A DNA stretch of 64,000 bases from Xanthomonas sp. SI (GCF_014236855.1 NZ_CP051261.1:4030001-4094000), one strand, 5' to 3'. Positions 26,462 to 34,721 are shown, counted from the first letter of the stretch. Numbers and translations are program-made. Notes: a model not told the origin generated them from the sequence alone.

Positions 26462-27391
26462 TCATGCAGCAGCAATGGCAGGAGGAGCGTACGGTGCTCG
26501 ATCACGCGCGATGGCGTTGAGCCAGCGCAGGTACTTGTGCATGCACGCGACGATGGCGACCTTGGCGGGTTTGCCTGCGGCAGTCAGACGGGCGTAGGTG
26601 TGCGCCAGCGGGGAGCCGGTGCGGATCGATGCCCAGGTGGCCATGTACAGCACCCGCCGCACGTCGGCGCGTCCGCCCTGGATGCGGCGTTGGCCGCGCC
26701 AGCGGCCGCTATCGCGATTGAACGGCGCCAGCCCGACCAGGGCGACGATCTTGCGCGCAGGCACGGTGCCCAGTTCGGGAAGCCGCGCGGCCAGGGTGGC
26801 GCGCAGGATCGGGCCAAGCCCGGGCAGTTTGGGCAGATCAGAGCAGGTCGCTCCCGCCTGCGCGATCTGTCGGGACACCTCACGAATGCGCTGCTGCAGT
26901 AGCGCGATTACCTCGCGCCACTGGTCGCGCACCGCCTCGCAGGTCACGTGCTCCAGGCACCGGCGCTGCGCATCGCGCTGGGCGACCAGGGTGCTGCGCA
27001 GGTGAAGCAGTTCGCGCAGCGCCTGTAGCGGTGCAGGGAGCACCGCGGTGGGCTGGGCGTGGATGCACTGGGCCGCCATGGCCAGCAAGCGCGCATCCAG
27101 CGCATCGGTCTTGGCCTTGAGGCCCAAGGCGCGCGCCAGCGCCCGGGGCCGGTGGGCAGGCAACCGGACCGCGGGCAGACCGGCCTGCGTCAGCGCCTGC
27201 AGCACGGCCTGTTCGTAGCCGCCGCTGGCTTCCAGCACGATCCGCTCGCATCCCATCTGGGCCAGGTGTTCGGCCAGGCAGGCGTGCCCCTCGGGCGTAT
27301 TGGCTTGGGTCCAGGCCAGCCCGTCCGGCAAGACATGCATGGCCAGTTCGGCCTTGGAAACATCGATCCCGACAAAGCGCTGTATGGACAT
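26462..27391 (-). CDS. IS110-family transposase
   Basis: A 309-residue recombinase. The N-terminal RuvC-like (DEDD) domain has Asp10 in FVGIDVSKAEL, Glu in VLEASGGYEQAVL and a later KTDALDARLLA with two Asp. The C-terminal Tnp20 domain has KLPGLGPILRATL and the likely catalytic Ser in FNRDSGRWRGQRR, then GGRADVRRVLYMA. The reading frame is intact and of normal length, so the element may be active. It would act with the bridge RNA encoded just upstream. Confidence 0.93.
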   Translation of the reverse strand: MSIQRFVGIDVSKAELAMHVLPDGLAWTQANTPEGHACLAEHLAQMGCERIVLEASGGYEQAVLQALTQAGLPAVRLPAHRPRALARALGLKAKTDALDARLLAMAAQCIHAQPTAVLPAPLQALRELLHLRSTLVAQRDAQRRCLEHVTCEAVRDQWREVIALLQQRIREVSRQIAQAGATCSDLPKLPGLGPILRATLAARLPELGTVPARKIVALVGLAPFNRDSGRWRGQRRIQGGRADVRRVLYMATWASIRTGSPLAHTYARLTAAGKPAKVAIVACMHKYLRWLNAIARDRAPYAPPAIAAA

Positions 27392-27425
27392 AGACGTTCT
27401 CCGCAGTAGACTCAGGGACGAGAGA

Positions 27426-27575
27426 TCTCCTGCCGATGCCCATGCTTGTAGGTTCGAGCTCGCGGCTCAGGCAACTGTTCGGGCTTTTGGGGCAGGAGAA
27501 TCGGAGTGCGGCGGTCCTGACTCCTACTCGTGCTCGTGAGGCACTGCGACTTAGCGGCCTGCCGCACTCCGCTCT
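27426..27575 (-). ncRNA. Candidate IS110 bridge RNA (target- and donor-binding loops)
   Basis: Read on the minus strand, two stem-loops follow each other. The first is closed by a perfect 10-bp stem (27561-27570 with 27503-27512). Its loop holds AGGCCGCT, 7/8 identical to the left target half AAGCCGCT, and GTAGGAG, complementary to the right half CTCCTAC. The second is closed by a perfect 9-bp stem (27491-27499 with 27426-27434). Its loop holds ACAGTTGCCT, 9/10 identical to the element's right end ACAGTTGACT, and ACAAG, complementary to CTTGT at the left end. Order and content match the IS621 bridge RNA plan. Ends of the transcript are estimated; TATATC at 27588-27593 could be its -10 region. 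Confidence 0.75.
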
Positions 27576-27605
27576 CACCTCAACGATATACCCGCGTTAG
27601 ACACA

Positions 27606-27669
27606 AGCGGCTTCAGCCGCGACAGGATCTCGCCGGTAACGCCCGGTCGCGGCTGAAGCCGCTCCTACA
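27606..27669. repeat. REP palindrome interrupted by the IS110 element (right part)
   Basis: Begins AGCGGCTTCAGCCGCGAC and ends with the complementary arm GTCGCGGCTGAAGCC...TACA. The first 8 nt of the original left arm, TGTAGGAG, are at 26447-26454 on the other side of the insertion element. The centre CAGGATCTCGCCGGTAACG is the reverse complement of the copy at 10.3 kb. It lies between the convergent apaH and folA genes. Confidence 0.9.
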
Positions 27670-27698
27670 ACAGACGCCGCGCCGCCCGCACGAATCCG

Positions 27699-28235
27699 CT
27701 ACGGCGCGCTTTGCCTGCGCCGGTAATCGACGAATTCGAACGCCAGCGCATGCTTGGCATCGGCCGCATGCGCCTGCCGCGCCACGACCTCCCACTGCGC
27801 CGGATCGAACGCCGGGAAATGCGCATCGGCGCGCTCGACCAGGGTGTCCACGTGGGTCAGATACAGCATCTCGGCGTGCGGCAGCGCCAACGCGAAGATG
27901 TCGCCGCCACCGATCACCGACAGCTCTTCGGCGCCGCTGGCCTGGGCCGCCTCTATCGCCGCCTGCAGCGAGGCGACCGCCTGCATGCCCTCGAACGGCA
28001 CCTGCCCCGAGCGCGTCATCACCAGGTTCAAGCGACCCGGCAACGCGCGCCCGAGCGACTGCGCGGTCTTGCGCCCCATCAGCACCGGCTTGCCCAGGGT
28101 CAGCGCCTTGAAGCGCTTCAGGTCGTCCGGCAAGCGCCACGGCAGATCGTTGTCGCGGCCGATGGCGTTGGCGCGATCGAGCGCAGCGATCAAGGTGAGC
28201 CGGGGCTTGGAACCTGGGACGTGGGACGCGCCCAC
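27699..28235 (-). CDS. folA: Dihydrofolate reductase
   Basis: A protein of about 178 residues that reduces dihydrofolate with NADPH. Motifs are LIAALDRANAIGRDNDLPWRLPDDLKRFK (substrate pocket with W-R-L-P-D), GKPVLMGRKTAQSLGRALPGR (NADPH) and IGGGDIFALAL. No ATG lies at the expected position; the GTG beginning VGASHVPGSKPRLTL is the nearest plausible start, a few codons longer than usual. The frame continues upstream through the palindrome arm, so the true start is uncertain. Same strand as thyA and lgt, which supply dTMP synthesis and use dihydrofolate. Confidence 0.88.
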   Translation of the reverse strand: MGASHVPGSKPRLTLIAALDRANAIGRDNDLPWRLPDDLKRFKALTLGKPVLMGRKTAQSLGRALPGRLNLVMTRSGQVPFEGMQAVASLQAAIEAAQASGAEELSVIGGGDIFALALPHAEMLYLTHVDTLVERADAHFPAFDPAQWEVVARQAHAADAKHALAFEFVDYRRRQSAP

Positions 28236-28261
28236 ATCCGTCCCCGCCGCTACAGCCGCCT

Positions 28262-28296
28262 TTTCCGATTCCCCATTCCCCATTCCCGACTCCCCG
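28262..28296. repeat. Single arm of the GGGATTGGGGATTC-type palindrome
   Basis: Contains CCGATTCCCCATTCCCCATT on the plus strand, the same family as the large palindrome near 3 kb, but the opposing arm is not clear. It fills the thyA-folA spacer and is read through in frame by the upstream extension of folA. Confidence 0.6.
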
Positions 28297-28300
28297 CCGC

Positions 28301-29095
28301 TCACACCGCCACCGGCGCCTTGATCGCCGGATGCGGGTCGTAGCCCTCGATCGCGATGTCGTCGTAGGTGAAGCCGAACAGATCGGTGACCACGGGATTC
28401 AGGCGCAGCGTCGGCAACGGCCGCGGCGTGCGCGACAGTTGTTCGCGCGCCTGGTCGTAATGGTTCGAATACAGGTGCGCGTCGCCCAGCGTGTGTACGA
28501 AATCGCCGACGCCCAGGCCGGTGGCCTGCGCCACCATGTGGGTCAGCAGCGCGTAGCTGGCGATGTTGAACGGCACGCCGAGGAAGATGTCGCCGCTGCG
28601 CTGGTACAGCTGGCAGCTGAGCTTGCCGTCGACCACGTAGAACTGGAACAGGCTGTGGCACGGCATCAACGCCATCTGCGGCAATTCCGCCACGTTCCAG
28701 GCGCTGATCACCAAACGTCGCGAATCGGGATTGCGTTTGATCTCGTCCACCAGCCATTGCATCTGGTCGATCTCGCCGCCGTCGGCGCCGGTCCAGCGCC
28801 GCCACTGCTTGCCATACACCGGGCCGAGTTCGCCCTGCGGGTCGGCCCACTCGTCCCAGATGCTGACCTTGTTGTCCTTGAGGTAGGCGATGTTGGTTTC
28901 GCCCTTCAGGAACCACAGCAGCTCGTGCACGATCGAGCGCAGGTGCAGCTTCTTGGTGGTCACCAGCGGGAAGCCGGCGTTGAGATCGAAGCGCATCTGC
29001 CAGCCGAACACGCTGCGCGTGCCGGTGCCGGTGCGGTCGGATTTCTCGGCGCCGTGCTCGAGTACGTGGCGCAGCAGGTCCAGGTAGGCCTTCAT
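28301..29095 (-). CDS. thyA: Thymidylate synthase
   Basis: A 264-residue enzyme (same length as E. coli ThyA) converting dUMP to dTMP with methylene-tetrahydrofolate. The catalytic Cys is in [12 protein letters not shown]; other signatures are [49 protein letters not shown] and GDAHLYSNH. The ATG overlaps the stop of lgt (ATGA), so it is translationally coupled to lgt. folA is next downstream. Confidence 0.98.
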   Translation of the reverse strand: MKAYLDLLRHVLEHGAEKSDRTGTGTRSVFGWQMRFDLNAGFPLVTTKKLHLRSIVHELLWFLKGETNIAYLKDNKVSIWDEWADPQGELGPVYGKQWRRWTGADGGEIDQMQWLVDEIKRNPDSRRLVISAWNVAELPQMALMPCHSLFQFYVVDGKLSCQLYQRSGDIFLGVPFNIASYALLTHMVAQATGLGVGDFVHTLGDAHLYSNHYDQAREQLSRTPRPLPTLRLNPVVTDLFGFTYDDIAIEGYDPHPAIKAPVAV

Positions 29096-29973
29096 GGCTT
29101 GGCGTCCACTGCGACCGGTGCCGGCTGCAACACCGGCGCGCGGCGCGAGCGCCACAGCAGGAACAGGCCGAGCAGGATCAGCGGCGTGCTCAGGATCTGG
29201 CCCATGGTTAGCCAATGGAACGCCAGGTAGCCGATCGGCGCATCGGGCACGCGCACGAACTCCACCGCGAAGCGGAACACGCCATACAGCAGCGCGAACA
29301 GGCCGGACACCGCATAGCGCCGGCGCGGCCGCAGCGAGAACGCCCACAGCATCGCGAACATCACCAAGCCTTCCAGCACCGCCTCGTACAGCTGCGAGGG
29401 ATGCCGCGCGAACTTGTCCAGCGCACCGCTGGCGTACTGCGCCTGGATCTGCGCCAGCGGCCAGTCCTGCAACTCCGGCGTCCGCGGGAAGATCACGCCC
29501 CAACCGGCATTGGTGAACTTGCCCCACAGCTCGCCGCCGACGAAATTACCGACGCGACCGAAGCCCAGGCCCAGCGGCACCAGCGGCGCGACGAAATCCA
29601 TGGTGTCGAAGAAATGCAGGCGCGACTTGCGCGACCACCACGCCGCGGCCACCAGCACGCCGATCAGGCCGCCGTGGAAGCTCATGCCGCCGTCCCAGAC
29701 CTTGAAGATCAGCAGCGGGTTGGCGAGGAAATCGCCCAGCGCGTAGAACAGCATGTAGCCGATGCGTCCGCCGAGCACCACGCCGAGCATCGCGTAGAAC
29801 AGCAGGTCGGAGAATCCCTCCATGTCCACGCCGGGCAGGCGACCGGCGCGGATGCGCAGCCGGCCCAGCCACCACGCCGAGGCGAAGGCGGCCAGGTACA
29901 TCAGCCCATACCAGTGCACCTTTACCGGACCGAGCGAGAAGGCGATGGGGTCGATCTGGTGGAGATAGGTCAT
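29092..29973 (-). CDS. lgt: Prolipoprotein diacylglyceryl transferase
   Basis: A 293-residue inner-membrane enzyme with about seven helices that attaches diacylglycerol to lipobox Cys, the first lipoprotein maturation step. The Lgt signature [14 protein letters not shown] is present, with the conserved HGGLIG motif (SFHGGLIGV) and the HPSQLYEA motif. It is the first gene of lgt-thyA-folA. The upstream region contains an 80-bp tandem repeat. Confidence 0.97.
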   Translation of the reverse strand: MTYLHQIDPIAFSLGPVKVHWYGLMYLAAFASAWWLGRLRIRAGRLPGVDMEGFSDLLFYAMLGVVLGGRIGYMLFYALGDFLANPLLIFKVWDGGMSFHGGLIGVLVAAAWWSRKSRLHFFDTMDFVAPLVPLGLGFGRVGNFVGGELWGKFTNAGWGVIFPRTPELQDWPLAQIQAQYASGALDKFARHPSQLYEAVLEGLVMFAMLWAFSLRPRRRYAVSGLFALLYGVFRFAVEFVRVPDAPIGYLAFHWLTMGQILSTPLILLGLFLLWRSRRAPVLQPAPVAVDAKP

Positions 29974-30018
29974 GCGGGGAGCGTCGGCCGGAGGGCGAGG
30001 GTCGCCTATTCTGCCACT

Positions 30019-30250
30019 GGCGCCGGCTGCTGCCGTGGTCTCGGTCGACTTGGATGACGCTCCGCTTCATCTGCCGGCAGGCGCGAGCGTCTGCCATCGG
30101 CGCCGGCTGCCGCCGTGGTCTTGGTCGACTTGGACTGCACTAGGCTTCATCTGCAGGCAGGCGCGAGCGTCCGCCATCGGCGCCGGCTGCCGCCGCAGTC
30201 GCGACGGGCAGCGGCGCTACCGCTTCATCTGCGGGCCAGCGCGACCCGCA
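30019..30250. repeat. 80-bp tandem repeat, about 2.9 copies
   Basis: Three units begin CGCCGGCTGC at 30021, 30101 and 30181, an exact 80-bp period. Units one and two differ at few positions; the third is diverged and about 2 nt shorter before its CTTCATCTG block. It fills nearly the whole 300-nt space between lgt and a TPM gene. No ORF of its own is credible; the number of copies could vary between strains. Confidence 0.9.
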
Positions 30251-30276
30251 TCGCAGCGACCATGCCGCGGCGGCGC

Positions 30277-30768
30277 TCAATCCAGCAGTTGCGGCATGTT
30301 CGGCAATTCGTCGGGCTCGGCCTGGCCCGGCTGCGCGGGGAAATGCGTGGCCAGCAAGGCCGATACCGCCGCCACCCCGGCGATCACCGCCTGCTCGGGC
30401 TGGCCGGCGCGCATGTCGCGCTCGATCAGCGCGCAGACCTCGCGCCATTGCGCGGCGTCGACGCGCCCGCGCAGGCCGCGATCGGCCACGATCTCGATCC
30501 GATGGTCGGCCAACAGCAGATAGATCAGCACGCCGTTGTTGGCCTCGGTATCCCAGGTGCGCAATTGCGCGAAGGCCTGCTCGGCGCGCGTGCGCGGCGC
30601 CATGCCGCGCAGCAGCGCCGCCGGTGCCAGCGCCGATTCGACCGCGAACATCACCTGGCCGCGATGCAGCCGCTCGCCGTCGGCGATCGCCGCGCCGATG
30701 CGCTCCAGGCTGGCGTTGGGGAACAGCGTGCGCGCCGCCGGTGCGAACAGATGGCGTAGCAGACGCAT
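30277..30768 (-). CDS. TPM-domain protein without signal peptide
   Basis: A 163-residue TPM (DUF477/YgcG) domain protein. The domain covers most of the chain, with RTRAEQAFAQLRTWDTEANNGVLIYLLLADHRIEIVADRGL and REVCALIERDMRAGQPEQAVIAGV. It lacks a leader and membrane helix, unlike its upstream neighbour, and has a short hydrophilic tail. It starts on the last base of that neighbour's stop codon. It is the third gene of a lemA-TPM-TPM set; the role is unknown, possibly linked to envelope stress. Confidence 0.82.
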   Translation of the reverse strand: MRLLRHLFAPAARTLFPNASLERIGAAIADGERLHRGQVMFAVESALAPAALLRGMAPRTRAEQAFAQLRTWDTEANNGVLIYLLLADHRIEIVADRGLRGRVDAAQWREVCALIERDMRAGQPEQAVIAGVAAVSALLATHFPAQPGQAEPDELPNMPQLLD

Positions 30769-31730
30769 CACCAACTCCCCGAGGCGCCACCGCCTCCCGA
30801 ACTGCCGCCGCCTCCGCCCCAGCCGCCGCCTCCGCCTCCACCGCCGAAGCCACCGCCTCCTCCAAAACCACCACCACCGAAGCCGCCGAAGCCGCCCCCG
30901 AATCCGCCGCCGCCCCAACCACCGCCACCACCGCCGCCGACCGAGCGGCCCGGCGAGACGCCCGACAGCAGGCCCAGCACCAGCCCGATCGCGCCGGTCA
31001 GCGCGGCGACGAACAGCGACAGGCTCAGCAGCAGCCCCACGCCACCGCCGGCCAGCGCCGCCAGCACGCCGCGCAGCAGACGCGGCGCGCGTGCGAACAG
31101 CAGTTGCGCGACGAAGGCGGCGAACAGGCCACCGAAGAAACCCAACGGCAGCTTGCCGCCGGAACGCGATTCGGCCGCGTGCGTGCTCACCGGCGGCGGC
31201 AGCTGTTCGCCGTCGATCAGCTTGACCAGCATCGCGGTGGCCTCGGCGATGCCGCCACTGTAGTCGCCCGCGCGGAACCGCGGCGCCAGGTACTCCTGGA
31301 TGATGCGGTTGGCGGTGGCATCGGGAATCGCGCCTTCCAGGCCGTAGCCGGGCTGGATGCGCACGCGCCGGTCGTCCTTGGCCACCACCAGCAGCACACC
31401 GTCATCCACGCCCTTGCGGCCGATCTTCCACGTGTCGAACACGCGCTGGGTGTACTGCTCGATCGTCTCCGGCGCAGTGGTCGCGACCACCAGCACCTGC
31501 AGCTGACTGCCCTTGCGCTGCTGCAACTGCACCGCCTGCTGCTCCAACGCAAGGCGCTGGGTCGGCTGCAAGGTACCGGTGGTATCGACCACGGGCGTGT
31601 CCAGCGCCGGGATCGGCGCCTCGCTGGCCGCCTGCGCCCAGGCCAGCAGCGGCACCAGCGCCAGCAGCATCCCGAGCCAGACAAGCCGGCCGCGGCGCGC
31701 GCGGCAGTGGCGGATGGTCGTATCGCGCAT
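30768..31730 (-). CDS. YgcG-like TPM-domain membrane protein with a Gly-rich tail
   Basis: A 320-residue exported protein: signal sequence (WLGMLLALVPLLAWAQA), TPM domain about 40-180 (VDTTGTLQPTQRLALEQQAVQLQQ, IEQYTQRVFDTWKIGRKGVDDGVLLVV, DDRRVRIQPGYGLEGAIPD), then membrane helices about 215-265 and a Gly-rich tail of repeated GGGG, GGFGG and GGGW units ending GASGSW. TPM proteins often lie beside LemA, as here. The tail is typical of the YgcG group. Function not established. Confidence 0.88.
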   Translation of the reverse strand: MRDTTIRHCRARRGRLVWLGMLLALVPLLAWAQAASEAPIPALDTPVVDTTGTLQPTQRLALEQQAVQLQQRKGSQLQVLVVATTAPETIEQYTQRVFDTWKIGRKGVDDGVLLVVAKDDRRVRIQPGYGLEGAIPDATANRIIQEYLAPRFRAGDYSGGIAEATAMLVKLIDGEQLPPPVSTHAAESRSGGKLPLGFFGGLFAAFVAQLLFARAPRLLRGVLAALAGGGVGLLLSLSLFVAALTGAIGLVLGLLSGVSPGRSVGGGGGGGWGGGGFGGGFGGFGGGGFGGGGGFGGGGGGGGWGGGGGSSGGGGASGSW

Positions 31731-31914
31731 TGCAGACTCCTGCCGACGCAATCGCGCGGCGGCATCGAAGGGAAGAAACCGCAGCGGCGGCGTGGCCCGG
31801 GAAGCGGTTCGCTGGCTTACGCCGCCAGCCCGGCTGCACAAGCTGGCAGCTCCCCGCAGTGCGGGCCGGCGCGCAGCGGCGCCATCGTCGACGCCGCCAG
31901 GCGCTGCAACGCGC

Positions 31915-32562
31915 TTACTGCGCAGGTGCCGGCTGTGGCGACTGCTGCGGTTGCGCTTGCGGCGCAGTCTGCGCCGGCTGGCCACCGAAATTCACCGCCG
32001 GCGCCTCGGAGATCTGCGCCTCGTTGGCCACGGAGAAGTTCGGCTTTTCCTTGTAGCCGAAGATCTTCGACGTGATCACCTGCGGGAACGAGCGGATGAA
32101 GGTGTTGTAGTCCTGCACCGCCTGGATGTAGCGGCCGCGCGCCACGGTGATGCGGTTCTCGGTGCCTTCCAGCTGCGCCTGCAGGTCGCGGAACGACTGG
32201 TCGGACTTGAGGTTCGGATAGTTCTCGGTGACCACCAGCAGCCGCGACAACGCGCTGGACAGCTGGCCCTGCGCTTGCTGGAACTGCTGCAGCGAAGCCG
32301 CATCGTCGGCGTTGACCTGGACCTGGCCGACCCGCGCGCGCGCATTGGTCACGTCGGTCAGCACCTGCCGCTCCTGGTCGGCATAGCCCTTGACCGTGTT
32401 GACCAGGTTCGGGATCAGGTCGGCGCGGCGCTTGTACTGGTTCAGCACCTCGGACCAGCCGGCCTTGACCGCCTCGTCCTTCTGCTGGATCGCGTTGTAG
32501 CCGCAACCGGACAACAGCGCCACCACGGCGGCGAGGAACAACGAGCGGGACAACAGGCGCAT
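31915..32562 (-). CDS. lemA: LemA-family lipoprotein
   Basis: A 215-residue lipoprotein. I chose the second ATG, which has GGAGA 6 nt upstream and gives signal MRLLSRSLFLAAVVALLSGC (lipobox LSGC). The LemA body is clear: IQQKDEAVKAGWSEVLNQYKRRADLIPNLVNTVKGYA, then YNTFIRSFPQVI. The C-terminal tail is Gln/Pro/Ala-rich. Normally an envelope-associated helical protein of unknown role. It heads the set with two TPM genes downstream. A GC-rich gap of about 180 nt separates it from the next gene. Confidence 0.92.
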   Translation of the reverse strand: MRLLSRSLFLAAVVALLSGCGYNAIQQKDEAVKAGWSEVLNQYKRRADLIPNLVNTVKGYADQERQVLTDVTNARARVGQVQVNADDAASLQQFQQAQGQLSSALSRLLVVTENYPNLKSDQSFRDLQAQLEGTENRITVARGRYIQAVQDYNTFIRSFPQVITSKIFGYKEKPNFSVANEAQISEAPAVNFGGQPAQTAPQAQPQQSPQPAPAQ

Positions 32563-32638
32563 GGCGCTCTCCGGCATGAAGACAGGGCGCAGCTTGCCAC
32601 GCCCCCCGTGAAAACGCAGCCGCGCCTGGGTCAGCCGT

Positions 32639-33388
32639 TCACCACTTGCCGGCGCCGGGCACGTGGTGCGCGGCGGCGCGGCGGCGCATCAGCAGGTTCA
32701 GCCATTCCACCAGCACCGAGAAGCCCATCGCCGCGTAGATGTAGGGCTTGGGCACGTGCACGTCCAGGCCGTCCAGGATCAGCACCACGCCGATCATCAG
32801 GATGAACGCCAGCGCCAGCATCTTCACCGTCGGGTTGGCGTCGATGAAGCGGCCCAGCGGGTTGGCCGCCAGCAGCATCACCGCCACCGCCAGCAGCACC
32901 GCCGCCACCATCACCGGGATGTGCTGGGCCATGCCGACCGCGGTGATCACCGAGTCCAGCGAGAACACGATGTCGATCACCGCGATCTGCGCGATCACCA
33001 TCCAGAACACGCCCGAGGCCTTGCTGGTGGTGGGATCGGCGTCTTCGCCGCCGGTGATCATCTCGCGGATCTCCATCGTGCCCTTCACCAGCAGGAACAC
33101 GCCGCCGACGATCAACACCAGGTCGCGCACCGAGATGCCCATGCCGGCGACGCTGAACAACTCGCCCTGCATCCGCGCCAGAAACGCCAGCGACACCAGC
33201 AGCGCGATGCGGGTCAGGCACGCCACCGCGATGCCGAACTTGCGCGCGGCCGGGCGTTGCGCCTCGGGCAGTTTGCCCACCGCGATGGAGATGAACACCA
33301 GGTTGTCGATGCCCAGCACGATTTCCAACGCGCTCAGCGTCAGCAGCGTCAGCCAGGTGTTGGGATCGGCGAGAAACTCGAGAGCCAT
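32639..33388 (-). CDS. TerC-family integral membrane protein
   Basis: A 249-residue protein with about seven helices. The two TerC motifs are SALEIVLGIDNLVFISI and AVIDIVFSLDSVITAVG, both with the conserved acidic residues thought to bind metal. Known members export Mn or support metal-linked secretion and tellurite resistance. No CBS or CorC domain is attached. It lies 39 nt downstream of dgkA on the same strand, too short for a Mn riboswitch. Confidence 0.92.
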   Translation of the reverse strand: MALEFLADPNTWLTLLTLSALEIVLGIDNLVFISIAVGKLPEAQRPAARKFGIAVACLTRIALLVSLAFLARMQGELFSVAGMGISVRDLVLIVGGVFLLVKGTMEIREMITGGEDADPTTSKASGVFWMVIAQIAVIDIVFSLDSVITAVGMAQHIPVMVAAVLLAVAVMLLAANPLGRFIDANPTVKMLALAFILMIGVVLILDGLDVHVPKPYIYAAMGFSVLVEWLNLLMRRRAAAHHVPGAGKW

Positions 33389-33427
33389 GGGGTCGAATCC
33401 TTTAACGGTAAAAAAGACAGGCGGACG

Positions 33428-33808
33428 TCACAGCACGCGCGGCAGCAGGATCAGGCCCCAGCACAGCACGACATTGGCCAGCATCAGCAGTACCGCCGCC
33501 GAGCCCATGTCCTTGGCGCGGCCGGCCAGTTCGTGGTGCTCGGGGCCGTAGCGCTCGATCACCGCCTCGATCGCCGAATTGAGCAGTTCCACCGCCAGCA
33601 CCAGCAGCAGCGAACCGATCATCAGCGCCTGCTGCACCGGCCCCTGCCCCAGCCACAGCGCCAGCGGCGCCAGCAGCACGAACAGGCACGCTTCCAGCCG
33701 GAACGAGGACTCGTGCAGCCAGGCCGCGCGCAGCCCCTGGTACGACCAGCGCAGTGCCATCAGCATCCGGCGCGGTCCGCGCGGCAGGTGCCCGAATTGG
33801 TCGGCCAT
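33428..33808 (-). CDS. dgkA: Diacylglycerol kinase
   Basis: A 126-residue inner-membrane enzyme with three helices and an N-terminal amphipathic segment, phosphorylating diacylglycerol to recycle lipids from membrane-derived glucan synthesis. The signature ELLNSAIEAVIER and the KDMGSAAVLL helix contain the catalytic Glu/Asn/Asp set. Length and layout match E. coli DgkA (122 residues). First gene of dgkA-terC. Confidence 0.95.
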   Translation of the reverse strand: MADQFGHLPRGPRRMLMALRWSYQGLRAAWLHESSFRLEACLFVLLAPLALWLGQGPVQQALMIGSLLLVLAVELLNSAIEAVIERYGPEHHELAGRAKDMGSAAVLLMLANVVLCWGLILLPRVL

Positions 33809-34010
33809 GGATCAGGCCTGGCCTGCGGAACGGGGACGCAACGGCAACGGCCGGAAGAGAACGGTCATGGGCAATGGCGAAGCGGGCTAGGCGCCAATTT
33901 TGCCACAAGCCCCCGTTCGCCGCTGAAATGAACCGCCGCACGCCTCCGATTTGCCTGCCTCGTCGCGCCTGCGGCACCATCGCCGCTCCGCCGCATCCAG
34001 GAGACGCACC

Positions 34011-34721
34011 ATGTCCCGTTCGCCGCTGCGCACCGCGCTGCTCGCCACCTGCCTGTTCCTGCTGGGCCTGCATCCGGCCCTGGCGCTCACTCCGGCCGCC
34101 GCACCGAAGATCCCCGAACAGGTTTCCAGTCCGGACTGGGAACAGGACATGCAGCGCTTCGCCCAGGCCGACGCCGCGCATCCGCCCACGCCCGGCGGCG
34201 TGCTGTTTGTCGGCAGTTCCTCGATCCGCTTCTGGACCTCGCTGGCCAGCGATTTCCCCGGCGTGGACACGCTCAACCGCGGCTTCGGCGGTTCGGAGAT
34301 CCGCGACAGCACCTGGTATGCCGACCGCATCGTGGTGCCGTACCGGCCGCGCCTGGTGGTGTTCTACGCCGGCGACAACGACCTCAACAGCGGCCGCAGC
34401 CCGCAGCAGCTGCGCGACGACTTCCTGGCCTTCGTGACGCGGGTGCGCCGCGACCTGCCCACGACCCGCATCGCCTACATCTCGATCAAGCCCAGCCCGG
34501 CGCGCGCGGCGCTGCTGCCGCAGGTGGCCGAAGCCAATGCGCTGATCCGCAAGGCCGCCGCCGGGCTGAAGCGGGTGGACTTCATCGACGTGGCCACGCC
34601 GATGCTCGGCGCCGACGGGCAACCGCGCGGCGAACTGTTCGGCCCGGACCATCTGCACATGAACGCCGCCGGCTATGCGCTGTGGCGCGACATCGTGCGA
34701 CCCTATCTGCAGCGCAAGTAG
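34011..34721 (+). CDS. Secreted SGNH/GDSL-type esterase or lipase-like hydrolase
   Basis: A 236-residue exported hydrolase with signal peptide (TALLATCLFLLGLHPALA). The SGNH blocks are FVGSSSIRFW (nucleophile Ser), GFGGSEIRDS (Gly), AGDNDLNSG (Asn) and DHLHMNAAGY (Asp, His). It probably hydrolyses acyl or acetyl esters in the periplasm, perhaps on polysaccharide (inference). The RBS AGGAG, 7 nt before the chosen ATG, supports the start. It ends 79 nt before a two-component operon. Confidence 0.85.
   Translation: MSRSPLRTALLATCLFLLGLHPALALTPAAAPKIPEQVSSPDWEQDMQRFAQADAAHPPTPGGVLFVGSSSIRFWTSLASDFPGVDTLNRGFGGSEIRDSTWYADRIVVPYRPRLVVFYAGDNDLNSGRSPQQLRDDFLAFVTRVRRDLPTTRIAYISIKPSPARAALLPQVAEANALIRKAAAGLKRVDFIDVATPMLGADGQPRGELFGPDHLHMNAAGYALWRDIVRPYLQRK

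Larger units (their letters stand above)
26455..27607 (-). mobile_element. IS110-family insertion element inserted in a REP palindrome
   Basis: About 1.15 kb, coding strand minus. The left flank ends in TGTAGGAG and the right flank begins CGGCTTCAGCCGCGAC. Joining them and dropping one AG copy restores the REP arm TGTAGGAGCGGCTTCAGC exactly. The element is thus bordered by AG on both sides (CT on the coding strand), the core dinucleotide reported for IS621. There are no terminal inverted repeats or longer target duplication, as expected for IS110. The noncoding end upstream of the transposase is long (216 nt) and the downstream end very short (7 nt). Confidence 0.9.

Noticed and set aside
27441..27462. 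TTCGA-containing segment resembling a tRNA T-loop
   Set aside because: No cloverleaf can be drawn; it lies in the donor loop of the bridge RNA.
26449..27526. TAGGAGTCA / TGACTCCTA as 9-bp terminal inverted repeats of the IS element
   Set aside because: The left copy spans the REP flank and the right copy lies inside the noncoding region; it is explained by the target-guide segment of the bridge RNA, and the true boundary is shown by REP reconstruction.
30019..30250. CRISPR array
   Set aside because: Direct 80-bp units follow one another with no spacers and no cas genes are near.
33389..33427. Mn-sensing yybP-ykoY riboswitch before terC
   Set aside because: Only 39 nt separate dgkA and terC, too short.
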